64,000 bases of DNA from Chitinophaga oryzae (GTDB taxonomy: Bacteria > Bacteroidota > Bacteroidia > Chitinophagales > Chitinophagaceae), in contig NZ_CP051204.2 of NCBI RefSeq assembly GCF_012516375.2, positions 6,076,001 through 6,140,000 on the forward strand, in the 5' to 3' direction. The position numbers and the translations under genes are program-made. This document shows positions 27,018-34,776 of this stretch, piece by piece. Every line of letters begins with the position of its first letter. Positions within the stretch are counted from its first letter, which is position 1. The notes under the pieces are model-generated. The model saw only the letters and a list, made by a program, of their open reading frames with translations. It was not told where the DNA came from and made no database searches.

Positions 27018-29138
27018 TCAGTCAACGGGTTCTGCCGGCTTCTCCCGTACTACCACCAGGTCGCTCAACTTTACGTTGATCGGAATATTACCCAGCTGTA
27101 CGATACCGCGCTTCTCCCGGATTTCTATCAGGCGGCCCACCTGGCGGTTGGTCAGGATCTTCACCTGGTCACCTACCTTTACCTCGCGGCCTACCTCCTC
27201 GAATTTGTCCTGCACTTTTTTGTTGTGCTTTTCGTTGATCTGTTTTTCCCTGCGACGGAACAGCAGGATCTCTGCCTGTTTCATCACTTTCTCTCTGTCA
27301 TTGCTGTCGCTGGCACGTTTCCATTCCACCACTATCTGCTTCAGCTTACGTTCCATGTCCTTCAGATAGGCGAGATCGTTTTCCTTGATCTGGTTTTGCA
27401 GTTTCAGGAAGGTGATCTGCTGATGTTTCTTCTCCTTATCGGACAGGATTTCGTATTCGCGCTTCAGCTTCTCGTTTTCTTTGACCAGCTTTTGCAGTTC
27501 TTTCTCTTTGCTTTCTACTTTCTGAAGGTCCTGCTCTGCTTTGTTCAGCAGTTTATCCAGCTGGAAATGCCCCTCGTCGACCAGCTTTTTGGCCCGGGCA
27601 ATGAGTGCCGGGTTCAGGCCGATCCTTTCTGCAATAGAAAAGGTATAAGAGCTGCCGGGTTTACCGATCATCAGTTTATACATCGGCATCAGGGTCTCTT
27701 CATTGAAGCCCATCGCCCCGTTGATGATGCCCTTTACTTTGTTGGCCATCACTTTCAGGTTGAGGTAGTGGGTGGTCACCACGCCAAAAGCGTGTTTCTT
27801 GGCCAGCTCCTCCATGATCACCTCCGCGAAGGCGCCGCCCAGGTTAGGGTCCGAACCGCTACCCAGCTCGTCGATGAAGAACAGGGTCCTGCCGTTGGCA
27901 GTCTCCATGAAATACTTCATGTTCTTCAGGTGAGAGCTATAGGTGCTCAGCTCAAATTCCAGCGACTGGGTGTCACCGATATGGATCATCAGCTGTTTGA
28001 ATATGCCCAGCTGGGACGACGGATGCACCGGTACCAGCAGGCCGGACTGCAGCATCAGCTGTATCAGGCCGATGGTCTTGAGCGTCACCGTTTTACCGCC
28101 GGCATTGGGACCGCTGATCACCAGTATGTGCGCGTCTTTATCGAGACTGAGGCTCACCGGCACCGTAGGCTTGCTGTTTTTGCGGTTATATAACAATAAC
28201 AGCGGATGGTAAGCCTGTATCAGGTGCAGCTGCGCGTGAGGTACCAGCGACGGGTAATTGCCGTCCATGTCCAGCGCCAGCTTTGCCTTTGCACGGATAA
28301 AGTCGTAAGTGCCCAGTATCTGGTGATAACCGTTGAGCAGTTCGTTATAACCGCTCAGGGAACCGGTCAGCGCCTTCAGAATACGGTACACTTCCCGCCC
28401 CTCTTCTCTTTCGAGCGACTGGATATCGTTATTCAGTTCGATCGTTTCTTCCGGCTCCAGGAAAGCGGTTTTACGGGTATCGGACTCCCCATGGATGATC
28501 CCCTTGATCATGCGTTTGTTTTCGGCGTAGATAGCCACCACCCTTCTGCCGTTGAGGAAAGCCTCTTCCTGGTCGGCCAGGTAATTCAGCTTCTGCAACT
28601 TCTGCAGGATGCGCTCAAATACGCGGCGCAGTTCTGTCCTCTTGCGGAACAGGGAGATACGGATCTTAGCCAGTTCCGGAGAAGCGTTGTCGCGTACCTG
28701 ACCGGTTTCGTCCAGCACTTCATCAATAAGCGCTGTGATCTTTTTCTCATAATAAGTGTCCTTGATCACATCATACAGGCCGGCGTACTGAATACGGCGG
28801 TCGTGGTCAAAAAACCGGACAATGCTATGCATGCTTTCCGCCAGTTTGCGGATGGACATCGCCTGATCGCCGGTCAGCACAGCGCCCTGGATAGACAGCA
28901 ACCGTAATTCGGTATGCAGGTTCAGGACGTGATCATTGGGAAAATGCTCCTGCAACAGGATCAGCTGTTTATATTCATGCGCCTGTTGCAAAGCGGCTTT
29001 TACGTAGTCTATATGCGTATGCAAACGGAGATCAATAGCCATTTGCGTGCCCAGTTCCGTTTTACAGTGGTCCTGGAGCAATGCTTGTATTTTATCGAAT
29101 TCCAACTGCACCAACGCAGACTCAGGAAAATATTTCAA
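27018..29138 (-). CDS. mutS2: MutS2-family ATPase without an Smr domain
   Basis: A 706-residue MutS-like ATPase. The MutS core and clamp come first (LEFDKIQALLQDHCKTELG start, YDFIRAKAKLALDMDGNYP). The ATPase domain has Walker A GPNAGGKT near residue 343, Walker B FIDELGSGSDPNLGGAFAEVIMEEL and THYLNLK. A long coiled coil rich in Lys/Glu follows, then a KOW-like segment (VKVGDQVKILTNRQVGRLIEIREKRGIVQLG). Canonical MutS2 ends in an Smr nuclease domain after such a segment; here the protein stops at LSDLVVVREKPAEPVD, so the nuclease is missing. The start is TTG at 29138, since an in-frame stop lies close upstream and no ATG intervenes. Likely roles are recombination control or rescue of collided ribosomes. 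Confidence 0.88.
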   Translation of the reverse strand: MKYFPESALVQLEFDKIQALLQDHCKTELGTQMAIDLRLHTHIDYVKAALQQAHEYKQLILLQEHFPNDHVLNLHTELRLLSIQGAVLTGDQAMSIRKLAESMHSIVRFFDHDRRIQYAGLYDVIKDTYYEKKITALIDEVLDETGQVRDNASPELAKIRISLFRKRTELRRVFERILQKLQKLNYLADQEEAFLNGRRVVAIYAENKRMIKGIIHGESDTRKTAFLEPEETIELNNDIQSLEREEGREVYRILKALTGSLSGYNELLNGYHQILGTYDFIRAKAKLALDMDGNYPSLVPHAQLHLIQAYHPLLLLYNRKNSKPTVPVSLSLDKDAHILVISGPNAGGKTVTLKTIGLIQLMLQSGLLVPVHPSSQLGIFKQLMIHIGDTQSLEFELSTYSSHLKNMKYFMETANGRTLFFIDELGSGSDPNLGGAFAEVIMEELAKKHAFGVVTTHYLNLKVMANKVKGIINGAMGFNEETLMPMYKLMIGKPGSSYTFSIAERIGLNPALIARAKKLVDEGHFQLDKLLNKAEQDLQKVESKEKELQKLVKENEKLKREYEILSDKEKKHQQITFLKLQNQIKENDLAYLKDMERKLKQIVVEWKRASDSNDREKVMKQAEILLFRRREKQINEKHNKKVQDKFEEVGREVKVGDQVKILTNRQVGRLIEIREKRGIVQLGNIPINVKLSDLVVVREKPAEPVD

Positions 29139-29593
29139 GTGATAATATATTTAGTTGAACGGCACAAACTTACAACAACAGAAGTATGCTGCCGGTTGAA
29201 ATGAAATGCGCTGCGGCTTCCGCCGGAGCCAGTAAATAAAAAATATGCCGCTACATTAAGCGCTGTAGCTGCCTGGGAAGAAGTGTGCTGGGAATAAAAT
29301 TAATTCTTTCTCATCGGTTTGTCATTGTACTATCAATAGTATCCGGTTGCCCGGTGTTTCTATCTATATTGCTGCTGCTGCTGACTGCTTTTTTGAGGGC
29401 TTTCAGGCCCTAATGGGTTCCTTCTGGCTAAAAAAGAATGTTAAAGTTACTAACTTGTCGCCTAACCTGCATCATTTTTTACGTAAATTATTATTGAAAC
29501 AGGGGATGCAAATCTAAGAAAAGGCCCTGAAATACCGCTACAGTGCCGCTTTTTATATATATAAAAAAGACGGTATTTTTAAACAATTATTTT
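29139..29593. other. 455-base divergent intergenic region
   Basis: This region separates mutS2 and msrA. It contains a CTG triplet run (about 29370-29382), a small GCTACA/TGTAGC hairpin near 29250-29268 and a perfect 16-bp AT palindrome TTTTATATATATAAAA (29551-29566) just upstream of msrA. I see no ORF, tRNA or known riboswitch. It is long for a promoter region, so a small RNA is possible but not shown. Confidence 0.4.
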
Positions 29594-30238
29594 ATGCGAA
29601 AATACTCAATATTCATCTTTTTCGTAACATTGGCGTTCTTCGCCTGTGCGCAAAACAAAAAAGAAAAAGTACCCGGAGATATGGAAATACCCAATAATAC
29701 ACATGTAGAAAAAGCCACTTTCGGAGGCGGCTGCTTCTGGTGCACGGAAGCCCAGTTTCAATACCTCGACGGCGTGCTCAAAGTAGAATCCGGTTATGCC
29801 GGTGGTTCTGTGCCCAATCCTACCTATGAACAGGTATGCGAAGGCAATACCGGCCACGCGGAAGTTATCCAGGTCACCTACGATACGGCTAAAATCAGCT
29901 ACGACGAACTGTTGCAGGCCTTCTGGGAAAGCCACGATCCCACCCAGCTTAACCGCCAGGGCAACGATGTGGGTACCCAGTACCGCTCGGTCATTTTCTA
30001 CCATACGCCCGAACAGAAGGAAAAAGCCGAATTCTACCTGAAGAAGCTGCAGGGGTCCGGCGCTTACGATAAACCGGTCGTGACAGAAATAGCCCCGCTT
30101 ACCACCTTCTATAAGGCAGAAAACTATCACCAGGACTATTATAACCTGAACGGACGGCAGCCTTATTGCACCTTCGTCATCAAACCCAAACTGGAAAAAT
30201 TCAAAAAGGTGTTTAAAGACCGCCTGAAGAAACCCTGA
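29594..30238 (+). CDS. msrA: Peptide-methionine (S)-S-oxide reductase, lipoprotein form
   Basis: From the ATG at 29594 the product has 214 residues. The N-terminus is a lipoprotein signal (MRKYSIFIFFVTLAFFAC, lipidated Cys18), so the enzyme is exported and membrane anchored. The catalytic motif GCFWC is present with nucleophile Cys47, followed by the family blocks SGYAGG, YEQVCEGNTGHAEVIQVTYD, FWESHDPTQLNRQGNDVGTQYRSVIFY and AENYHQDYY. It reduces methionine-S-sulfoxide in proteins using thiols. Only MsrA is present; no MsrB fusion or neighbour is seen. An upstream start at 29543 would spoil the lipoprotein signal. Confidence 0.96.
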   Translation: MRKYSIFIFFVTLAFFACAQNKKEKVPGDMEIPNNTHVEKATFGGGCFWCTEAQFQYLDGVLKVESGYAGGSVPNPTYEQVCEGNTGHAEVIQVTYDTAKISYDELLQAFWESHDPTQLNRQGNDVGTQYRSVIFYHTPEQKEKAEFYLKKLQGSGAYDKPVVTEIAPLTTFYKAENYHQDYYNLNGRQPYCTFVIKPKLEKFKKVFKDRLKKP

Positions 30239-30354
30239 AAAATTACGAATTACGAATTACGAATTACAAATTGAGGGCTGCCTGACAGAGCGGTTACTTA
30301 GTGACCTTTTCAAAAGCGAACCCTCAATTCGTAATTCGTAATTCGTAATTTTTC
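30237..30354. repeat. Heptamer-repeat inverted repeat (AATTACG array)
   Basis: Two arms of tandem AATTACG-type heptamers face each other. The left arm runs 30237-30277, with three perfect AATTACG units, one variant, then AATTGAGGG. The right arm 30321-30354 is the reverse complement (CCCTCAATT then CGTAATT units). The left arm has one extra unit, so the hairpin would bulge. The loop is about 43 bases. It sits between msrA and the zinc-ribbon gene and could be a terminator, an RNA-stability element or a slippage-derived repeat. Confidence 0.7.
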
Positions 30355-30385
30355 TTTACTTTAAAGGGAATCCTAAAAACTGTTA

Positions 30386-30811
30386 ATGACATCAATTCCA
30401 CCAACTATCTGCCCCTATTGCGGCAGTAAAGAACTGATACGCACTGTTCCCGAAAAAGATCCGTTTAATGTAATGGTGATCTGCCATAACTGCCAGCGGG
30501 TGATTTCCCCCGATACTGCCGGCCGCTCCGGCAAAACCACCTCCGCTGTGCGCGCAATTGCCGAAAAGGCCATCCAGATAAGCCTCAGCAGCGGCAAACT
30601 CCATGGCATCAAATATTACCACACCGAAATCAACAAACTGCCGGACACCAAAAACTCCCTTCAGCAGTCCAAAGATACCGTGGAAGCACTGCTGCAGGCC
30701 CGCGGACTGACCAGCGCGGTGAAGAAGCCCAGCCGCAACGGATGCGTTATTGCGTTGATTATCATACTTTTAATCATCGCCAGTGTAATCTACTTCTATA
30801 GCCAGCGATAA
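30386..30811 (+). CDS. Zinc-ribbon membrane-anchored small protein
   Basis: A 141-residue protein with two cysteine pairs near the N-terminus (CPYCG at about residues 9-13 and CHNCQ at about 33-37), forming a likely zinc ribbon. A C-terminal membrane segment CVIALIIILLIIASVIYFY follows, with a short SQR tail. The topology suggests a tail-anchored protein with the ribbon in the cytoplasm. The middle is polar and helical (TSAVRAIAEKAIQISLSSG). No family function is recognised. It stands between msrA and the Rrf2 gene. Confidence 0.75.
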   Translation: MTSIPPTICPYCGSKELIRTVPEKDPFNVMVICHNCQRVISPDTAGRSGKTTSAVRAIAEKAIQISLSSGKLHGIKYYHTEINKLPDTKNSLQQSKDTVEALLQARGLTSAVKKPSRNGCVIALIIILLIIASVIYFYSQR

Positions 30812-30859
30812 CCGCCCCCGCCCCATCAGGATAAATTTTTCATTTCCCGCCGTTTGGTG

Positions 30860-30867
30860 TACATTTG
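30860..30867 (+). promoter_or_regulatory. Bacteroidota-type -7 element of the Rrf2 gene
   Basis: TACATTTG matches TAnnTTTG exactly, 24 bases before the ATG at 30892. The predicted transcription start falls within the palindrome at 30870-30890. A clear -33 TTTG is not seen. Confidence 0.55.
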
Positions 30868-30869
30868 TA

Positions 30870-30890
30870 CTGTAATAAATAGAATTACAG
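30870..30890. promoter_or_regulatory. Palindromic operator candidate upstream of the Rrf2 gene
   Basis: CTGTAAT (30870-30876) and ATTACAG (30884-30890) form a perfect 7-bp inverted repeat around a 7-base spacer. It starts three bases after the -7 element and ends one base before the ATG, so a bound Rrf2 dimer would block its own transcription. Confidence 0.6.
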
Positions 30891-30891
30891 A

Positions 30892-31299
30892 ATGAACAAC
30901 GCCCGGTTTCCCATATCCTTACATATATTGACGCTCCTCGCGAAGGAAGACGGGACCCTATTGTCGTCCGACTACATCGCCGGCAGCATCAATATCAACC
31001 CGGTGTTGGTCAGAAAGGAAATCAGCAACCTGCGCAACCATGGCATGGTGGAAAGCAAAGAAGGGAAAAACGGGGGCGCCACCCTCGCCAAACCCGCCGC
31101 AGCCATCCTGCTGTCAGATGTTTATCATGCTGTGCAACAAACCTCGCTGCTGGGTAACAGCCGTAACCATCCCAATCCCGACTGCCCCGTAGGTAAACAG
31201 ATCAATCAGCATCTCGACGAACTGTATAAAGACATAGAAGGCGCCTTGCTGCGGAAACTGGAAGGAGTTACACTGGCGGATTTCGCCAATAAATTTTAA
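30892..31299 (+). CDS. Rrf2-family transcriptional regulator
   Basis: A 135-residue winged-helix protein. The Rrf2 pattern is clear: FPISLHILTLLAKEDGTLLSSDYIAGSININPVLVRKEISNLRNHGMVESKEGKNGGATLAKPAAAILLSDVYHAV, including the GKNGG wing. Only one cysteine (NPDCPVG) is present in the region where IscR- or NsrR-type members have three, so an iron-sulphur cluster is unlikely. It resembles the YwnA-like thiol- or ligand-sensing group. It precedes a DOPA-dioxygenase-like gene in the same direction, separated by a 102-base region with an AT-rich inverted repeat. Confidence 0.93.
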   Translation: MNNARFPISLHILTLLAKEDGTLLSSDYIAGSININPVLVRKEISNLRNHGMVESKEGKNGGATLAKPAAAILLSDVYHAVQQTSLLGNSRNHPNPDCPVGKQINQHLDELYKDIEGALLRKLEGVTLADFANKF

Positions 31300-31316
31300 T
31301 ATTTTTTCATTTTGAT

Positions 31317-31398
31317 ATTTGGTTATTTATTGGGCATCCACACCGCAACCTGGGTACACCATCAATAATAAAATAACTAAATAACTAAATAACCAAAT
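31317..31398. repeat. AT-rich inverted repeat with tandem TAAATAAC units
   Basis: ATTTGGTTATTTA (31317-31329) is the exact reverse complement of TAAATAACCAAAT (31386-31398). The right arm is preceded by further AACTAAAT units, giving a short tandem array. The right arm ends three bases before the ATG at 31402, so the hairpin would hide the start of the dioxygenase-like gene. Confidence 0.55.
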
Positions 31399-31401
31399 GT
31401 T

Positions 31402-32220
31402 ATGCAGGGTCTTCATCATATTACCAGCGACCTGAAAACCGCTGAGAAAGCAATGCCGGTCATGTTTATCGGACACGGTAACCCCATGAACGGTATCAGC
31501 GACAATGCTTTTACCCGTGCCCTCACGCAAATGGGGCAGCAGGTACCCGACAGGCCACGCGCCATCCTGGTCATTTCTGCACACTGGCTCACCAAAGGCA
31601 CCCATGTACTGGTGGCGCCACGACCTCAGACCATCCACGATTTCGGTGGCTTCCCCGAAGCACTGTACGCCGTGCAGTATCCCGCTCCCGGCGCGCCTGC
31701 AGTGGCTCACGAAACAAAAGACCTGATCACCTCCGCCAACGTGGTGGAAGATCATCAATGGGGCCTCGACCACGGCGCATGGACGGTATTAAAACATATG
31801 TACCCGCTGGCAGACATCCCGGTGTACCAGTTAAGCATCGACTATCACCAACCGCCGGAATATCATTTTAAACTGGCCACAGAATTACGGGCCCTCCGTC
31901 ACAAAGGCGTACTCATCATGGGTAGCGGCAACATCGTCCATAACCTGCGCCAGGTCTCCTTTGCCAACGACGCCAAACCTTTCGACTGGGCCATCTCCTT
32001 CGACCAGCTCGTCAAAGAGAAACTGGAGCACAAGGCATTCGACGATCTGATCAACTATCACACGCTCGGAACGGCCGCACAGCTGTCCATCCCCACAAAC
32101 GACCACTACCTCCCGATGCTCTATACCCTCGGGCTGGTCAATAAAAACGAAGAAATTCAATTCACCTACGAAGAAATTCAGAACGGCAGCATCAGCATGC
32201 GCTGCTTCCGGACCGCATAA
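31402..32220 (+). CDS. ygiD: 4,5-DOPA dioxygenase extradiol-like protein (YgiD family)
   Basis: A 272-residue class III extradiol dioxygenase-like enzyme. Metal-ligand candidates are His25 in MFIGHGNPMN and histidines in the SAHWLT and LDHGAWTVLKHMYP blocks; the family block VYQLSIDYHQPPEYHFKLATELRALRHKGVLIMGSGNIVHNLR follows. Members open catechol rings with a non-haem metal; YgiD acts on L-DOPA in vitro. It follows an Rrf2 regulator, a pairing seen in many genomes, and is probably controlled by it. The stop abuts the stop of the convergent ABC permease. Confidence 0.93.
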   Translation: MQGLHHITSDLKTAEKAMPVMFIGHGNPMNGISDNAFTRALTQMGQQVPDRPRAILVISAHWLTKGTHVLVAPRPQTIHDFGGFPEALYAVQYPAPGAPAVAHETKDLITSANVVEDHQWGLDHGAWTVLKHMYPLADIPVYQLSIDYHQPPEYHFKLATELRALRHKGVLIMGSGNIVHNLRQVSFANDAKPFDWAISFDQLVKEKLEHKAFDDLINYHTLGTAAQLSIPTNDHYLPMLYTLGLVNKNEEIQFTYEEIQNGSISMRCFRTA

Positions 32221-34623
32221 TCAATCGGCCCGCAGGCTCTTCACCGGGTTGGCCATGGCCGCCCGCAATGCGTGATAACTGACGGTCAGCAGCGCTACTA
32301 TGGTGACACCTACACCTGTCAGCACAAACACCCATATGCTGATACCGGTACGGTAAGCAAAACTCTGCAACCAGCGGTCCATGATCCACCAGGATAACGG
32401 GAACGCCAGTACGGCCGCAATCACCACCAGCCGCAGGAAATCCTGCGACAACATCCGCACAATACTACCGGAAGAAGCGCCCAGCACTTTACGTACGCCG
32501 ATCTCTCGGGTACGTTGCACCGCCGTGAAAGCCGCCAGCCCGAAAAGCCCCAGACAGGCAATCGCCAGCGCCAGCACGGTAAACATCAGGAATATCTTTT
32601 CCTGCTGCTGCTCCCCGGCATATTGTTTGGCAAAACTGTCATCCAGGAACTGATAGGTGAAAGGATGTGAGACGTCAAAACGCTTATATACTTTTTCGAT
32701 ATGCGCCAGCGCGGCAGGAATGTTCTTCGGGCTCACCCGCACATACAGGTTGTCTTCCATTTCAGGGAAAGGCGCCATCTCTATTACCAGCGGCGCTATT
32801 TTATGCTGCAGCGAATACGTATGAAAATCACGGACTACGCCCACTACGACCCGTTCCGCACGGTTGCCCAGATTGTCGATCTTAAACTGTACCCGCTTGC
32901 CCAGTGGGTTTTTCAGGTTAAAATTTTTCACCAGCGTTTCATTGACCAGCACCGCATGAAAACGGTCGGCATTACCGGTGTCCGAAAAATTACGGCCGTC
33001 GGCCATCTTCACGCCCATGGTTTTAACGAAATCAGCATCTGCCATCAGCCGCTGCGCCAGGATGGAAGACGTGGAAATACTGCCATCCGTTTGTTCAAAA
33101 AAGAAGCCGTTGGAGCTAAGATCATTACGCCCTATCGGATTGTTGACCGCCGCCACGTCCTGTATCAGCGGATTACTCAGCAACTGCTGCTTGATCGCGG
33201 GAATATTATTACGGGACGGCACATCATTGAGGTGGAAAGAGAGCAGTTGCTCTTTATTGAAGCCCAGGTTCGTATGCATCACATATTGCAGCTGATCGTA
33301 CGCCACCAGCGTGCTGGCGGTAAGCACAATGGCAATCATAAACTGAAAAGTGACCAGCCCTTTGCGGAAACCAGCGTGACTGCTGCCGCTCAGCCGGCCC
33401 TTCAGCGCGCTGATCACCCGGAAACCGGACATAAACACAGCCGGGTAAATACCCGCTATCAACCCTGTAAAAAGTACCAGCAACAATACCGCTCCAACGG
33501 TGCGGGCTACGCCGAACTGCCACAACACCAGCTGCCGGTGCGCAAAATGATTGAAGTACGGCAACGCCAGCACCACCAGCCCCAGGGCCACCACAGCGGA
33601 AATTAAAGTAAGCAGCAGCGATTCTGCCATGAACATACGGGCAATCTCTTCTCTTCCCGATCCCAGGGTCTTACGCACACCCACTTCTTTTACACGGCCC
33701 ACAGCACGGGCCGTAGCCAGGTTCATATAATTGATGCATGCAATAACTAAAATCAGCAGCCCCACAAACAGGAACACATACACGTAAAGCACATTCCCGT
33801 TAGGCCCCATCTCGTATCCCAGATGCGAATGCAAATGGATAGATGTCAGCGGTTGCAATTTCATGTGATAGGTAACGCCGCTGCCCATCTGCGGTATCAC
33901 ATACCGGTCGCCAAACTGCGGCAGCTTGCTTTCCAGCGATTTGATATCCCCTCCTTTGCGCAATAACAGGTACGTATATACGTCGAAATTCTGCCATCCG
34001 TCGGCATTGTAACCTGCCGGCAGTACCCGCAAAGCACTGAACTTAAAATGGGAGTTGGCCGGCACGTCTTTCAGGACACCGGTCACCTGGAAAAAGGACG
34101 CACTGTCCTCCGTGCGGACCATCTTTCCCATGGCTGCGGACGCATCGCCAAACAGCTTCTTCGCCAGCGAATGGGTCAGCAACAAAGCATTGGGCTGCGA
34201 CATACAAACACCGGCATCACCCTCCTCCAGCGGAAAGGGCAGCACTTTCAGGAAAGTGCTGTCAGCAAAAAAGATATCGTCTACCTGCAGTTTTTTCCCG
34301 TTGTAGTCCAGCAGGCTCCCGCCATCGGGCAGCACCCGCGCCACCTCTTCTATTTCAGGGTAGTCCTTTTTCAGCAAAGCGGCGAAGGGCGCAGAGGTAG
34401 TAGCAATATTCAGACTGCCGCCAGACCAGGTAGCGTCGTTTACCGCACGGTATACCCGGTCCCGCTCAGGGAAAAAGTTTTCATAACTGGTCTCCCCCAG
34501 CACATATAAAAGCAATAACCAGCAGGTAGCCAGACCAATGGCCAGTCCCGCGATATTGATCAGCGTATAATACTTGTACCTGACAAGATTGCGCCAGGCA
34601 ATCAGCAAATAGTTCCTGAACAT
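32221..34623 (-). CDS. ABC transporter permease, MacB/FtsX type with two FtsX domains
   Basis: An 800-residue membrane protein typical of Bacteroidota FtsX-like permeases. An N-terminal helix (YTLINIAGLAIGLATCWLLLLYV) precedes a MacB-like periplasmic domain to about residue 280. Three helices then form the first FtsX domain (NYMNLATARAVGRVKEVGVRKTLGSGREEIARMFMAESLLLT), followed by a second periplasmic region and a final FtsX domain with GLFGLAAFTAVQRTREIGVRKVLGAS. There is no ATPase domain, and no ATPase gene is adjacent, so the partner must be elsewhere. These systems act as mechanotransmitters or lipid/peptide exporters. Confidence 0.93.
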   Translation of the reverse strand: MFRNYLLIAWRNLVRYKYYTLINIAGLAIGLATCWLLLLYVLGETSYENFFPERDRVYRAVNDATWSGGSLNIATTSAPFAALLKKDYPEIEEVARVLPDGGSLLDYNGKKLQVDDIFFADSTFLKVLPFPLEEGDAGVCMSQPNALLLTHSLAKKLFGDASAAMGKMVRTEDSASFFQVTGVLKDVPANSHFKFSALRVLPAGYNADGWQNFDVYTYLLLRKGGDIKSLESKLPQFGDRYVIPQMGSGVTYHMKLQPLTSIHLHSHLGYEMGPNGNVLYVYVFLFVGLLILVIACINYMNLATARAVGRVKEVGVRKTLGSGREEIARMFMAESLLLTLISAVVALGLVVLALPYFNHFAHRQLVLWQFGVARTVGAVLLLVLFTGLIAGIYPAVFMSGFRVISALKGRLSGSSHAGFRKGLVTFQFMIAIVLTASTLVAYDQLQYVMHTNLGFNKEQLLSFHLNDVPSRNNIPAIKQQLLSNPLIQDVAAVNNPIGRNDLSSNGFFFEQTDGSISTSSILAQRLMADADFVKTMGVKMADGRNFSDTGNADRFHAVLVNETLVKNFNLKNPLGKRVQFKIDNLGNRAERVVVGVVRDFHTYSLQHKIAPLVIEMAPFPEMEDNLYVRVSPKNIPAALAHIEKVYKRFDVSHPFTYQFLDDSFAKQYAGEQQQEKIFLMFTVLALAIACLGLFGLAAFTAVQRTREIGVRKVLGASSGSIVRMLSQDFLRLVVIAAVLAFPLSWWIMDRWLQSFAYRTGISIWVFVLTGVGVTIVALLTVSYHALRAAMANPVKSLRAD

Positions 34624-34719
34624 GTGTTTACAGTTTAGGGTGAATCACTTCCGCTTCACTTCCCCTCACATGGACAGTTGCTCAAAAGTATGCCATGCAG
34701 ACATAGCTATAAAAAGAAA

Positions 34720-34752
34720 GGACATATGTATAATCAAAATATACATATGTCC
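34720..34752 (-). terminator. Terminator of the DUF4011 helicase gene
   Basis: A perfect 13-bp inverted repeat (GGACATATGTATA at 34720-34732 with TATACATATGTCC at 34740-34752), 7-base loop. On the minus strand it is followed by TTTCTTTTTATAG. It lies 24 bases after the helicase stop. Confidence 0.75.
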
Positions 34753-34776
34753 GGTTCCGATACACAGGCTGTTCGT

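Noticed and set aside
29370..29382. CTG triplet run as a possible short repeat element
   Set aside because: It is only about four units long and could occur by chance.
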